A stretch of DNA of 64,000 nucleotides from Daphnia carinata (GCF_022539665.2 NC_081332.1:248001-312000); one strand, 5' to 3'. Shown: positions 39,901 to 50,573, numbered from the stretch's first letter. Notes: generated by a model from the sequence alone, not told the origin. Program-made: numbers and translations.

Positions 39901-40096
39901 ATGCTGTTTTCTTCTGAATCGGTTAACTTGTTTTACTCTGAGTGCAATTTCCCTAAGACGATTATCTCCCAGTGATCGGGCGGATCGATTTGGATTTGGT
40001 TCATGTTTGAATTAAAATTGAGAACGATGCGATCGAACACTGCCCTTGCAGTGCGAGTTGGATCTAAATGTTGGAACAAAAACCTAATGCAGAAAC

Positions 40097-40169
40097 TGCC
40101 CCGAGTGAGGTTCGAACTCACGACCTCGAGATTATGAGACTCGCGCTCTGCCTACTGCGCTATCGAGGC
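40097..40169 (-). tRNA. tRNA-Met (CAT), unit 18
   Basis: One change from unit 1 (GCGCTCTG on the plus strand) that unpairs one D-stem position. Confidence 0.85.
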
Positions 40170-40268
40170 ATTGTTTTAATTAGAAAATTAATCATGTAAA
40201 ACAGATCATTCTTTGGTAGGGTGCAGTAAAGACACAAGTGAGGTTATCATGGCAGACACAATATGTAA

Positions 40269-40341
40269 GCCCGGTTAGCTCAGCCGGTAGAGCGCAGGAC
40301 TTTTAATCCTGAGCTCGAGGGTTCAAGTCCCTCATCGGGCG
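40269..40341 (+). tRNA. tRNA-Lys (TTT), unit 18
   Basis: A D-loop change, and CAGGA in place of CGGGA in the anticodon stem, which turns the G-T pair into A-T. GAGGTC becomes GAGCTC. Fold kept. Confidence 0.9.
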
Positions 40342-40458
40342 ACATGAAATCATATTCTATAATTCAAATATTGTGCATACATGCCCAATGCTGGGAATGT
40401 TTATTGAAAAAAGGCTTACGGTTCATTGTTACTCGAGTAAAATTGTAATCAGTTTGCA

Positions 40459-40540
40459 GACGAGGTGACCGAGCGGTTAAGGTGATGGACTGCTAATCCA
40501 TTGTGTATTGCACGCGTGGGTTCGAATCCCATTTTCGTCG
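40459..40540 (+). tRNA. tRNA-Ser (GCT), unit 18
   Basis: Two changes, one in the variable arm and one in the acceptor 3' strand (TTTCGTC). Anticodon intact. Confidence 0.88.
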
Positions 40541-40651
40541 AGATCATTTACTCCTCCAATTGATACCGAAATTTATCGAATACTTACGAAATTATAATCG
40601 CAATAAAACCGTTGATTTCTTCGTGAAACTTACAGGGTCGAACTTATATAC

Positions 40652-40723
40652 GGTTCCATGGTGTAATGGTTAGCACTTCAGACTTTGACTCTGACAATCT
40701 GAGTTCGATTCTCAGTGGAACCT
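40652..40723 (+). tRNA. tRNA-Gln (TTG), unit 18, fully paired
   Basis: Same form as unit 5: anticodon TTG, acceptor GGTTCCA/TGGAACC perfectly paired, same TAATACAG downstream. This is the second sound TTG copy. Confidence 0.93.
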
Positions 40724-41226
40724 AATACAGTGAAGCCAACGACAAACATTTTTCAACACTACCCTTTTCGTAGAAGCCACTCTTGTGACAAACGCGTTTT
40801 TTTTTTTTCATTTCCACTGTGAAAGTTTTCAAGTGTATCGTAGAAACTTACCCCTTCTTTAAGTCAACGTTTGAACCATTTCTCCTGTGTCCTTGAGCCT
40901 GGCTCTACCTGGAAAGCTAAAACATCTGTTCTCCCCCCTTATTTTGTCGCCTGCTTCTCTTCCTCCCCGAATACTACTTTGATACACGGTTTGGAACACT
41001 AAGTAACAACCTATTTCTGTGGTTTAAGTTATGCTGTTTTCTTCTGAATCGGTTAACTTGTTTTACTCTGAGTTCAATTTCCCTAAGACGATTATCTCCC
41101 AGTGATCGGGCGGATCGATTTGGATTTGGTTCATGTTTGAATTAAAATTGAGAACGATGCGATCGAACACTGCCCTTGCAGTGCCAGTTGGATCTAAATG
41201 TTGGAACAAAAACCTAATGCAGAGAC

Positions 41227-41300
41227 AGCCCCAAGTGAGGTTCTAACTCGACCTCGAAATTATGAGACTCGCTCGCTGCCTGATACTGCGCTTTCGAGGG
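41227..41300 (-). pseudogene. tRNA-Met pseudogene, unit 19
   Basis: Recognisable but broken: a deletion in the T-arm/variable region, an insertion in the D-loop and changed acceptor bases (ends GAGGG). This is the array's right edge. Confidence 0.85.
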
Positions 41301-41305
41301 TAGCC

Positions 41306-41537
41306 GGAGAAATAGGACCTGGAGAAATAGGATCTGGAGAAATAGGACCCAATTTTCAAACATATTTTGAAGGGTCCTATTTCTCCATCATAATGGTCCT
41401 ATTTCTCAAGCATAAAACGACCTTTTAATAGGACCTGGAGAAATAGGACCCGGAGAAATAGGACCCAATTTTCAAACATATTTTGAAGGGTCCTATTTCT
41501 CCATCATAATGGTCCTATTTCTCAAGCATAAAACGAC
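41306..41537. repeat. Duplicated hairpin repeat (GGAGAAATAGGACC family)
   Basis: An 86-bp block at 41336-41421 is repeated without visible change at 41452-41537 (period 116). Each block has 15-bp perfect inverted arms GGAGAAATAGGACCC/GGGTCCTATTTCTCC around a 21-bp AT-rich loop that is itself partly palindromic (TTCAAA/TTTGAA). Extra direct copies of GGAGAAATAGGA precede it and an inverted GGTCCTATTTCTC follows. Confidence 0.9.
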
Positions 41538-41548
41538 TGATAATCGAA

Positions 41549-41985
41549 CGAGCGTTTTTTGTCCGATAGTTTGGAAGAAAACCGAACGGCTTATACCGGT
41601 TTCTGCACTTCAAACACCGTTATCAATATGACTTCATTTTACTCCATCATAACTTTTTTTTCAATTAATATTCTTAATGTTTTTGCATGATTATATGCTA
41701 TATCAATAGCTTTTTAGAGCTCATTTAATAGAAAAGTAATTTTGTTTACACAGTATTAGGATTTTTGCATTTGACATTTTCTTACTGGTGTCTTCAAGCC
41801 TACCATCACCCGCTCTTTACTAATGTTGTTATTCATTCTTTTTACTTTTTTCTTCGTGCCTCGTTGAGGATTCTGGGGAGGGCGTATAAGTACCTCTTAA
41901 TACACGGGTAAATAAGAAAATTATTATATAAAATAATTTAAGAAACGTTAATTTAATAATAAAACACTGTTTGCCCTTGCCATAG
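41549..41985. other. AT-rich intergenic stretch
   Basis: No gene or repeat recognised. Confidence 0.5.
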
Positions 41986-42038
41986 TCATAGAAACCTGGT
42001 TGCTCCACGCTGTATGGTAAATGTTATACGGGTATGCT
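41986..42038 (+). repeat. Left terminal inverted repeat
   Basis: Starts TCATAGAAACCTGG and ends GGGTATGCT; paired with 48059-48111. Confidence 0.85.
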
Positions 42039-42674
42039 TTTTAAACGGCTAGTACATTTTAAACAACTTTTAAACCAACAAAACAAACAATGGCACCTTT
42101 TGCTATGAATTATTCTAACAATCTGCTTCTCCTAAAACAAATATTAAATATACTGCAGTTAGAGAAGAGTAGTGTGAAACAACGAGTGTCGAAACACACG
42201 AAATATTCTAACTCTTATTACTGAAAAGCGAGGATGAAATCAGGATTTTTTTTAAATTTTATATTTCATTTTGGGCTGAATACGTCAGAATCATTTTCAA
42301 ATATTGTACGTCAATTAACTCAAGGGAAATGAAATAATGAAAATGTCAGTGGAAATTGAATAACCCAAAAGCAAATTGCATGTTTTGTTAGGCTATGATT
42401 AAATTTCAGTCTTGAAGTCAACTAATTATTACCGTTGGAGACAGGTTCCGCAATAAATTGTCTAGTTTGCCTCTCGCCCCCTTTTGCGCCAACAGCTTGC
42501 AATTCTGACGAAGTTCCTCCACTAATTCTGAGGTTCTCTGTATGGTAATAGGAGATAAAGTTTACACATGTTTATGGAATGAAGTTAATTGACAGTATTG
42601 TAGTATTTTAAGATGATTACCTTTGCTCTCGACTCCAAAAGACGAATTCTGCGTCTACTACCATTTATTTGGGT

Positions 42675-45600
42675 CTATTTCTTTCTGGTGCTCAAACAAC
42701 CCCTGTATTTGGGCCGTGGAATCGGAACTTGCTCGCTCGCGGATTTTGATGCTTTCCAGAGATAACCCTTCAACGCTCGACATTGTGCACATAAATTCAT
42801 CTTTTCAGCAACAAAGGAGCATTTCATCGAACGTAAGACTCCATCTTTGTCCCACACGCATGACAATTTTGACGACATCTTGACAGTGTGCAGCGCGTAA
42901 TCAGCTACACTAATACAAGGCTTTTGTAATCCAAAGGCAACAATCATTGCAGACAGCTCTTCTATTGATGAAAAGGTCTCCGCAAGATCTTTGAGCGAGA
43001 TATTCCTGCCATTGAAGTAGTACAATACTATTGGGCCGTTCAGAACTTGCACGGTCCTCACTAACATGTTACCATGTGGTAACATATCCGGATTGGTGCA
43101 CAAAATTGTTTGATTGTGGTTATTAAACGACCACATCCATCCGTGCCCATCATCTGGTAATTTCACCATAAGTTAAAGTGATTGATAAAGTAGCAAAGTT
43201 TGTCTGAAACTCAGCATTTGTAGATTCCTCGGTAATAGGAATGGTTGCTTCATTAACTTCCATCACATCTTGATTGATATAACATGTAGCTGAAAGTAGA
43301 ATGAAATACTAATAATAATTGGAATTTAGTTAATAGTAAAAGTTTTACCATTGGCTGCTGTTGAGTTGTCATGTAACTGTTCTTCTACACTTGGATGACT
43401 CTTGTTCATTGCAAGGTTCTTGTAAAATAGCAACGATGTTCTCTACTGGTTTCTTGCTATGTTGTGCTGATATTCCATTATTGGTTTGGGAGCCTTCGTG
43501 GACTTCCATGACAGCTCTGTTCAATATATCATCTACTACACACCTAAATAGAACTTAAAATGACAATTAATTGTTTATCAAAATTACCAGTGGTCAGTTC
43601 TCATTGTTCTCTAGTGGCAGTCACGTTTTCCAATTGTTCTATCTGTGGTAGATTCATCATTTCAATTTCACTATCACCTGTACTTGCTTTTTGGTTATGC
43701 TGTAGTTTACTGGTTTTTGTTTTCCCCTTGTTCGTTCAACCTACTTGTGCACCTTTAGGTTTCAACGAACCCCCATTTGGTTCACAATGTAGCACTGGAA
43801 ATATAAAATGTGGTTTTCCATAATATTATTACACAATCTTCAAATTTGATAACACCATAAAATGAACATATACCTTTCCTCAGATTCTTACATGTTTCTT
43901 GTAGGATGTTTTGTAGTGGTGGTCTACTCGGCAAATCTAATCTATACTAGGAGCCTGTCACATTGTGCTTTTGTTTTGATTGGCTGGCGTCAAATCCGCC
44001 GTCTGCTATAGTGAATTGGTGGAATGGGCATTTGGAAGACTAAACTGCGGGTGGAATTGCGGAATTAGACAATTTTCCGGTCTACGGGCTTGGCTTAAAA
44101 CGGGTGGGCAACGGCACGTAAGCTGACGGGCAGGGCATTTTATTATTATTATTCTAATTAATTATTTAAGTAGTTTAATTTAATTTAATTTGTTTATTTA
44201 TTATTTTTATTGGCCACTACGGCAAGCGTTTTGGCGGTCAGAGAGCGAGTCGATGGGCAACAACGGCGAGTTCTTGGCGAGCAAAGTAGGTTGACGGGCA
44301 GTGGTAAAAAGTAAGTGGACAGGCAGCTAAATGGGCCTTTTGACGGGCAGAGACTGTACAATAGGTCGGATAAATGCAATTTTTTAGTCTATGGGCTTGG
44401 CTTAAAACGGGTGGGCGCTACAATAGGTAACTGTACAGTGGAAGACGGGCAACTACAGCGGGTTTTTTGGTGGGTAAAGAGGGTTGACGGGCAGAGACTA
44501 TTCGAGAAAAAACGGGCAAAAGGCAAAAGTGGGTGGACGGCAACTACAGCGGGCGTTTTCTGGGCTGAGACTGTGAGGAAAAGACGGGCAAAAGTAAATG
44601 AAATGGTCAATGGGCCACTATAGCAGTCGTTTTGGCGGGCTGCGAATGGGGTGACGGGCAGAATGGGGGTCGATGGGCAGCGAGTGTGGGTCGACGGGCC
44701 GCGAGTGTGGGTCGACGGGCAGCAAGTGTGGGTCGACGGGCAGCGAGTGTGGGTCGACGGGCAGCGAGTGGGTCGACGGGCAATGAGTGGACCGACGGGC
44801 AGCGAGTGGGTCGACGGGCAGAGAGTGGGCCGACGGGCAGAAAGTGGGTCGACAGGCAATAACAGCGGGCTTCTTAGCGGGCAGAAGCAAAAAGTGGGTG
44901 GACAGACAACTATAGCGGGGACTTTGACGGGCAGAAATTGCAACAAAAGACGGACAAGTGCAAATAAAATATCGATGCTGTTTTGCGGGCCGTCGGGCAG
45001 AGAGTGGGCCGGCAGACAGACAGGGAATCAACTAGCAACAATGACAGGTTTCTTGGCGGGTAAAGTGGGTTGACGGGCAGAAGCAAATTGTAGGTAGACG
45101 GGCAACTGTAGCGGGTGTTTTGACGGGCGGAAACTGTGATAAAAGGACGGGCTAATGACAAAAAAGGTAGATGTGCCCAAGCAGGCGTTTTTGCGGGCAC
45201 AATGTGTTGAGGGGCAGAGTGTGGGTTGACGGGCAGAGAGGGGGTCGACGGGAAAAGAGTGGTTTGACGGGAAAAGAGTGGTTTGACGGGAAGAGAGGGG
45301 GTCGACGGATAACTTCAGCTGGGTTCTTGGCCGGCAGAAAAGTCAGGTGATGGACGGGCAGAAACAGGGAGTGGGTCGGCGGGCAAGAAAGGGGAACTCC
45401 TAATTTGTAATAAGAATTAGTAGTAGAAGGGAAAAACAATAAATGTGGATCGATTTTCTTAAAAATAGCGCTAATTACGCTAGCGCCACCTATACCCCGG
45501 CCCTGGACGGGCCCAACGTTACTAGTACAACAAAATAAGTTAGAAAATCTTTTAACATTCTGAAATATAGAGCTAGATTACCTTCAATTAAAAAACGTTT

Positions 45601-45878
45601 TGGAACTGCATCATCTCTAAGTCTCCAATTTTTATATGGATGGAAATATGGAATACTTTTAATATATTGACTCCTTTTACTACGTCGTTGGCATCAAAAT
45701 GACGACTGTATACTCGAGACGTTTTTGCCAATCGACTTGTTGGCATTACGCCTTGCCACTTGGTCAACGAGGACTTTGGAACTTTGAAGAAAGTTATTCC
45801 ATTTTCCTTCGTACTTCCTTTTGAATTAATTTCACAACCACTTACGTGACAACGATTCCCCGTTGCAGCCATTCTCAC
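42675..45878 (-). pseudogene. THAP-domain transposase-like gene, broken
   Basis: The first exon (45878 down to about 45592) encodes an N-terminal THAP zinc domain: CHVSGC, ITFFKVP, the invariant Trp and the HF pair. The ligand Cys that normally precedes SRHF is Tyr, and a frameshift near 45650 separates the body from its AVPKRF end, which is followed by a good GT donor. Later minus-strand exons lie at about 43350-43550 and 42675-43290: acidic linker, then a stretch with CAQCRALKGYLWK, again with a frameshift near 43150. The minisatellite lies between them. No RNase H-like catalytic domain is visible. The two frameshifts and the missing ligand argue for a pseudogene. Confidence 0.7.
44255..45400. 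repeat. G-rich minisatellite (GGGTCGACGGGCAG family)
   Basis: Variants of GGGTCGACGGGCAGCGAGTG repeat with periods of about 20-23 bp at 44660-44860. The flanks are longer, looser copies that include CAACTACAGCGGGC. The long Pro/Ser/Arg minus-strand frames here come from the repeat, not from a gene. It lies between exons of the THAP pseudogene. Confidence 0.85.
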
Positions 45879-45910
45879 ATGTTTCTAAATGTAGGACGCC
45901 ATTATTGTCG

Positions 45911-45918
45911 GGATATCT
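45911..45918. repeat. 8-bp target-site duplication, left copy (hAT-like element)
   Basis: GGATATCT, repeated exactly at 47973-47980. Confidence 0.85.
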
Positions 45919-47972
45919 TAGTGTTGGCGACTATCTAAACCTCAAAACGATATATCGATATTTTTAGATAGATTTTAGATAGTCGACTTTTTTAGATAAT
46001 CACTGTATCGATACATTCCAAATAGATCCCCCATTTAACAACAGATGGCGTCTAGCGCAAATGAGAAAAAAACTATATATTATAATTTAACATTTTTCAC
46101 CTCTGCCCAGATTTGAACTCCGACGCTTCGTGTTACGAGCGACGACGTAATCCACACCGCTAAACCAGTAAGAAAAAATCGACACGGCACAAGTATGGTT
46201 TTCGTTGGCGAGTATCGATACAAATATCATGAAATACAATATTTTTATCGTCTGCTTTACTTTACAAGTCTTAACAGATGATTTTAGTTATACATATCAG
46301 GGTTGCCTTACGTAATAGAAAAGATTTTTGTAGAAATTTTTATTACATGAATATAAAATGTAGAGAAAATAATAATTTACCATTGTGCAAATGTATTTAT
46401 CGTCAGCATCTAAAAATATATATTTAACATTTTTTTAAAATGTCTCGCAGACGGATTCCAACTTCTGTACTTCGTATTACGAGCCCGGAATAGATCCACA
46501 ACGCTAACTCGTCACAATTTATGTGTGTCAGGCAATGAATCCAACGTGTGGTGCCGAGTATCGATACAAATTTCAGAAGCAACTGTTATTTACCGTCATC
46601 TGCATTATCCACAATGCTAAATAGAATACTATTTTGCTATGAAAATCTGTTATATTTATAAATTAAAACTCTTATTTTATTAGTACCGTACACGCCTCAG
46701 TTAACAGAGAGCAAGCATCCTAAATTGTTGTTACTCAGATACGTTTAAAATTTAATGTGTAGCAGATTGAAAAAATGCCCTAAAACAGATTTGAACTCGA
46801 GAATCCCGAATCCCAAGCGCAGTCCTTATCCACAGCGCTACTCCCTTATGATATTGTTTACAATGCTATGCATAATAATATTGTTACCGAGTATCGATAC
46901 AAATTGCAGACGAAATTCTAACATTGCTGTCGTCTGCAACGATTTAGATTGAAGATTTGTTTACTATTGATATCAGGGTTGCCACGCCAATTAATAGTAT
47001 TCTTGTACAGCAAGTTAACTATTAAAAACGTCACAATGTTTATATAGGACTGTTATGCAAAATATTTTGGAATTCCCGTTAGAAACCACCTAAAACATAT
47101 TCTTGAAACAATTAAAAATAGTGAAAAACTATTTCTCCGTTGAGGGTTGAACTCCGTACCTTAATGTTCTGAGTCACATCTTCTTCCACTTAACCATGAC
47201 GTTCTTGAAAAATGCGTAACCAGCAAGGTGGTATTGTTGTGGGATAGTATCCATACAAATTACAGACGAATATCTAATTTTATCGTCGTCTGCTCAGTTT
47301 TACGAAGCTTCGCAGTGAACTTTTTCAGTATTCAGGGGTGTTGCCATCAAATTTATCAGTGCTATAAGTTTCGTAATATATTATTATAAATATTTTTAAA
47401 AAAGACAAATGCTACCGCCTCTAAAAAACTTTTTTGTAAAAACATTCATGTAATTTTTCTCACACAACCAAAAATTGTGGAAAAGTTCATCAATTGGGCT
47501 TGAACCCAAGGATCTTGTGTCATGAACCTCGCCTTATAGCTCTGCGCCATCACACTTGATAAAATTAGAATCATAATCCATATGCATTTGAATAGTATCG
47601 ATACAAATCGACAACGGAAATCTAATATTTCAGTCGTCTGCTTGCATTTCAAAGCATAAACACATTATTTGCAACAATAAAATCGATAAAAACATGCATC
47701 CGTACCTAGCATTGAACTCGGAACTGTTATGCCGCAAGCGCTGTCTATAACCACAGCGCTATGACATGTATCATAGGAGACGATGGTTGCCGCATAAGGT
47801 TATTGCTTATAATTATCGATACAAACCCGACAAACTAACCCCTATCATTTGTGCAGTGCTATTTTTGGCCGGTAGATGGGGGTTATTAGATATTTTATCG
47901 ATAATCGTATCGTTATCTAAAAGTGGGCGTAGATAATTTGTATCTAGCAGAGCTAGATAATCGCCAACACTA
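45919..47972. mobile_element. Non-autonomous hAT-like transposon
   Basis: 2,054 bp with ends TAGTGTTGGCGACTATCTA and the complement of TAGTGTTGGCGATTATCTA, flanked by a perfect 8-bp duplication. Eight-bp target sites and TAGNGTTG-type ends are hallmarks of the hAT superfamily. No transposase frame. The interior is a degenerate tandem of tRNA-like modules. It is inserted 40 bp upstream of the THAP start codon, inside the larger inverted-repeat element. Confidence 0.85.
46103..47868 (-). repeat. Six tRNA-like modules in tandem inside the hAT-like element
   Basis: Minus-strand tRNA-like cores at about 46103-46167, 46448-46514, 46785-46850, 47141-47201, 47490-47553 and 47704-47768, spaced 345, 337, 356, 349 and 214 bp. 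Each has B-box-like GAGTTCAAATC or a variant and A-box-like TAGCGCTGTGGATAAGG or a variant; the middle (anticodon) part differs in each. Each is followed on the plus strand by TATCGATACAAA and a hairpin (GCAGACGA/TCGTCTGC in the third). CAGGGTTGCC, a common hAT end sequence, appears between modules near 46298 and 46973. Confidence 0.6.
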
Positions 47973-47980
47973 GGATATCT
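47973..47980. repeat. 8-bp target-site duplication, right copy (hAT-like element)
   Basis: GGATATCT. Confidence 0.85.
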
Positions 47981-48058
47981 CTAAATCTACCCAACAGATG
48001 GCTCTTTACCGCTGCCAGCTCCTCCCACAAAATCGCTGAAATTTTAACCACGAGTCCC

Positions 48059-48111
48059 AGCATACCCGTATAGCATTTCCCATACAGCGTGGAACAACCA
48101 GGTTTCTATGA
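48059..48111 (-). repeat. Right terminal inverted repeat
   Basis: Complement of 41986-42038 with three differences. Confidence 0.85.
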
Positions 48112-49979
48112 TTCTGGTTATCCCCATAATAAAAATGACATGGGCCGCTGACGCAGAAATTTGTACTACCCTTCCCACGATTTTTTTGATACTTATTCTA
48201 CTTATACTGCCCCCAGGTGGAGGTTTTGATCACTACTTGAGCTTAAACAACAGCTTTCCAGCAGACGCCATTGTTTGTGGTATTTTTTGGCGTGTAGATT
48301 ATGATTGAAAATGTAGTTGCGTAACGAAAATAAAAATAGGCTAGGTTGTAAAGTTTTATCTACGGAGTGATGTGTGATAATGTTGAAGGAGTAGCAAGGT
48401 ACGTAATAAGGCACCAAGGTATATAATGATTAATTTTAATGGTTATCATTTAACAGGCAGTTTGGTAAATGGTAAAGGGGAAAACAAGTACTTGAAAGTA
48501 TCGTATAAACAAAGTTTTAAGAAAATGGAACCAAAAAATCAAGAGCCTGATAAAAAGCGAGGATCAAACTCACTCCTGAAGACATTTACAATTCTTGCTT
48601 ATTGACAAATATTCCAACTTGCAGCTTCTACAGTTCAAGATCACGATAGTAACATGGTTGGTGTTGACTGCAATAGTTCTAACAAAAAAATTGACACCAG
48701 AAATTGTTCTGCCAATCCTGAAGATCTGAAAGAGCGTCTAGCAGCTAAGCTATCATGGTTAAATTTCCTTTTTTTTCCTAAAGTAAGAGAAAGTGAAAGT
48801 ACTGCAAGTATACTTACAATTCATATGTATGTGCTAATCTTTTTGTTTAAGGAATGCAAACCTGCTTATGCCATTCAATTTCAGGGGAAAAGCAGGACTT
48901 TTCTGATAAACTGAAAATCCAACTTAAACGGAAGTTAGATAAGTTGGAGAAGAAGAAACTAAACAGGAAAAATAACAGATGCTAAGGTAAACTTTGAATT
49001 TTTACAAAAAAATTTTTTTAGATCTTCAAATAATTTTACTTTTCTGTATTATAACAGGTAAAAGAATACTAAGAGCAATAGGTTCAAAAAACAATGTGGA
49101 ATTGCTTGTGAGCTTGTCAAACCAATTAAGAAAGAGAATAAAATCAACATCACAAACGAGAAAGAAGTTGGTTGAATGCATCGACGAACAGGAAAAAAGA
49201 AAGGAACAACAACAGAAAAGGGATAAATCAACATTAAGAAAACGAAAAATGAAAAGAAAGCATAAACTGAATAAACTAGCGAAAAAAACAAACTTATCGT
49301 ATGAATTGCCGATATTGACATGGATGAGCTGACTCGTGTTCCATTATTTACAAGCCGTGTCATGATAGTTTTGTATAACAATACACTGGCATGCCTTCCA
49401 TGATCGTTGAATTTTTTTTTTTAAATTTCGGATTCATTTATAGAAGGTTAAGTGACATCGTTTATCACTGACGTACAAAAAAAAAGGTCGTTCCTGGTCG
49501 AAAATAATTAAAATGGATTTGTCATTATTAGTAGATTTGGTAACGCCAAGTGCAGAGCTTCTTTAAACTTTTCAGTGTTGTATGTGATGTTTAATTAGGT
49601 AATCAATGGCTCCTTGCAAATGTGCGTGAGGTGGAAAACAAGATACGGAGGACGCCAAAAATCCTTTATAAATGCGGGAAAAGTTCCTCTTCCTCTTTAA
49701 CAAAAGCCACGCCATAACTATTGAAATTTTATTCATAGATGTTTCTACGCAAGTTGTACATTTAAGTTTTGCTTAAACCATTTATTGCTTTGGTGGAAAG
49801 CGCTCCTACCCTACATAACAGACAGCTTTCACCGCCTGGCATAGTTATAGCAGTAGGGTTTGATTTTCATATAATTATTGGAATCTTTGTAACTGCGAAA
49901 AGAATTGAAAAAGTGATGAAGAAATAAATGGTATTTGAATCAAGAGTGAAATATAGTTTATATTTTGTCCTTGATTCAG
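48112..49979. other. Intergenic stretch with possible Lys-rich gene fragments
   Basis: Mostly AT-rich. Two plus-strand pieces could be decayed exons of a basic coiled-coil protein: about 48885-48984 (KLKIQLKRKLDKLEKKKL) and 49067-49332 (SKNNVELLVSLSNQLRK, then a Lys/Arg-rich tail), the second preceded by a plausible acceptor TATAACAG. No family recognised and the frames do not join cleanly. Confidence 0.35.
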
Positions 49980-50051
49980 ATGATAATGGTTTAATGGATA
50001 GTACTTCAGACTCTGACTCTGACAATCTGAGTTCAAATCTCAGTAGGACCT
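49980..50051 (+). pseudogene. tRNA-Gln (CTG) pseudogene
   Basis: The 3' two-thirds match the array gene with T-loop TTCAAAT. The acceptor 5' strand is replaced by unrelated bases. It marks an isolated, decayed array unit. Confidence 0.8.
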
Positions 50052-50573
50052 GAGACAGTGAAGCCAACGACAAACATTTTTCAACACTACCCTTTTCGTA
50101 GAAGCCACTCTTGTGACAAACGCGTTTTTTTTTCATTTCCACTGTGAAAGTTTTCAAGTGTATCGTAGAAACTTACCCCTTCTTTAAGTCAACGTTTGAA
50201 CCATTTCTCCTGTGTCCTTGAGACTGGCTCTACCTTGAAAGCTAAAACATATTAACTGTTCTCCCCCCTTATGTTGTCGCCTGCTTCTTTTCCTCCCCGA
50301 ATACTACTTTGATACACGGTGTGGAACATTAAGTAACAACCCATTTCTGTGGTTTAAGTTATGCTGTTTTCTTCTGAATCGGTTAAGTTGTGTTACTCTG
50401 AGTGCAATTTCCCTAAGACGATTATCTCCCAGTGATCGGGTGGATCGATTTGGATTTGGTTCATGTTTGAATTAAAATTGAGAACGATGCGATCGAACAC
50501 TGCCCTTGCAGTGCGAGTTGAATCTAAATGTTGGAACAAAAATCTCATGTAGAAACTGCCCCGAGTGAGGTTC
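50052..50573. repeat. Remnant tRNA unit spacer with the 3' end of a tRNA-Met
   Basis: Same order as the array spacer with scattered substitutions; 17 bases of the Met 3' end (50557-50573) remain before BEL-type sequence begins. Confidence 0.88.

Larger units (their letters stand above)
39901..41300. repeat. tRNA array unit 18 and decayed start of unit 19
   Basis: Resumes at ATGCTGTTTTC in the spacer, continues through Met, Lys, Ser and Gln, then runs into a unit 19 whose Met gene is broken. It differs more from the main array than the main-array units differ from each other. Confidence 0.93.
41986..48111 (-). mobile_element. DNA transposon remnant with 53-bp terminal inverted repeats and THAP exons
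   Basis: Inverted repeats at 41986-42038 and 48059-48111 match at 50 of 53 positions by eye. Inside, on the minus strand, are exons of a THAP-domain protein whose start codon lies 2.2 kb from the right repeat, or about 170 bp once the nested hAT-like insertion is removed. THAP domain plus terminal repeats suggests a P-element-like or related transposon. Without the nested insertion the element would be about 4.06 kb. No convincing target duplication is seen, and I find no catalytic core, so it is probably internally decayed. Confidence 0.7.

Noticed and set aside
44389..45439. Long Pro/Arg/Ser ORFs on the minus strand
   Set aside because: They are read-through of the G-rich minisatellite with no stop codons in its unit.
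41979..48119. 8-bp target duplication for the THAP-bearing element
   Set aside because: The flanks on the two sides do not match beyond a few bases.
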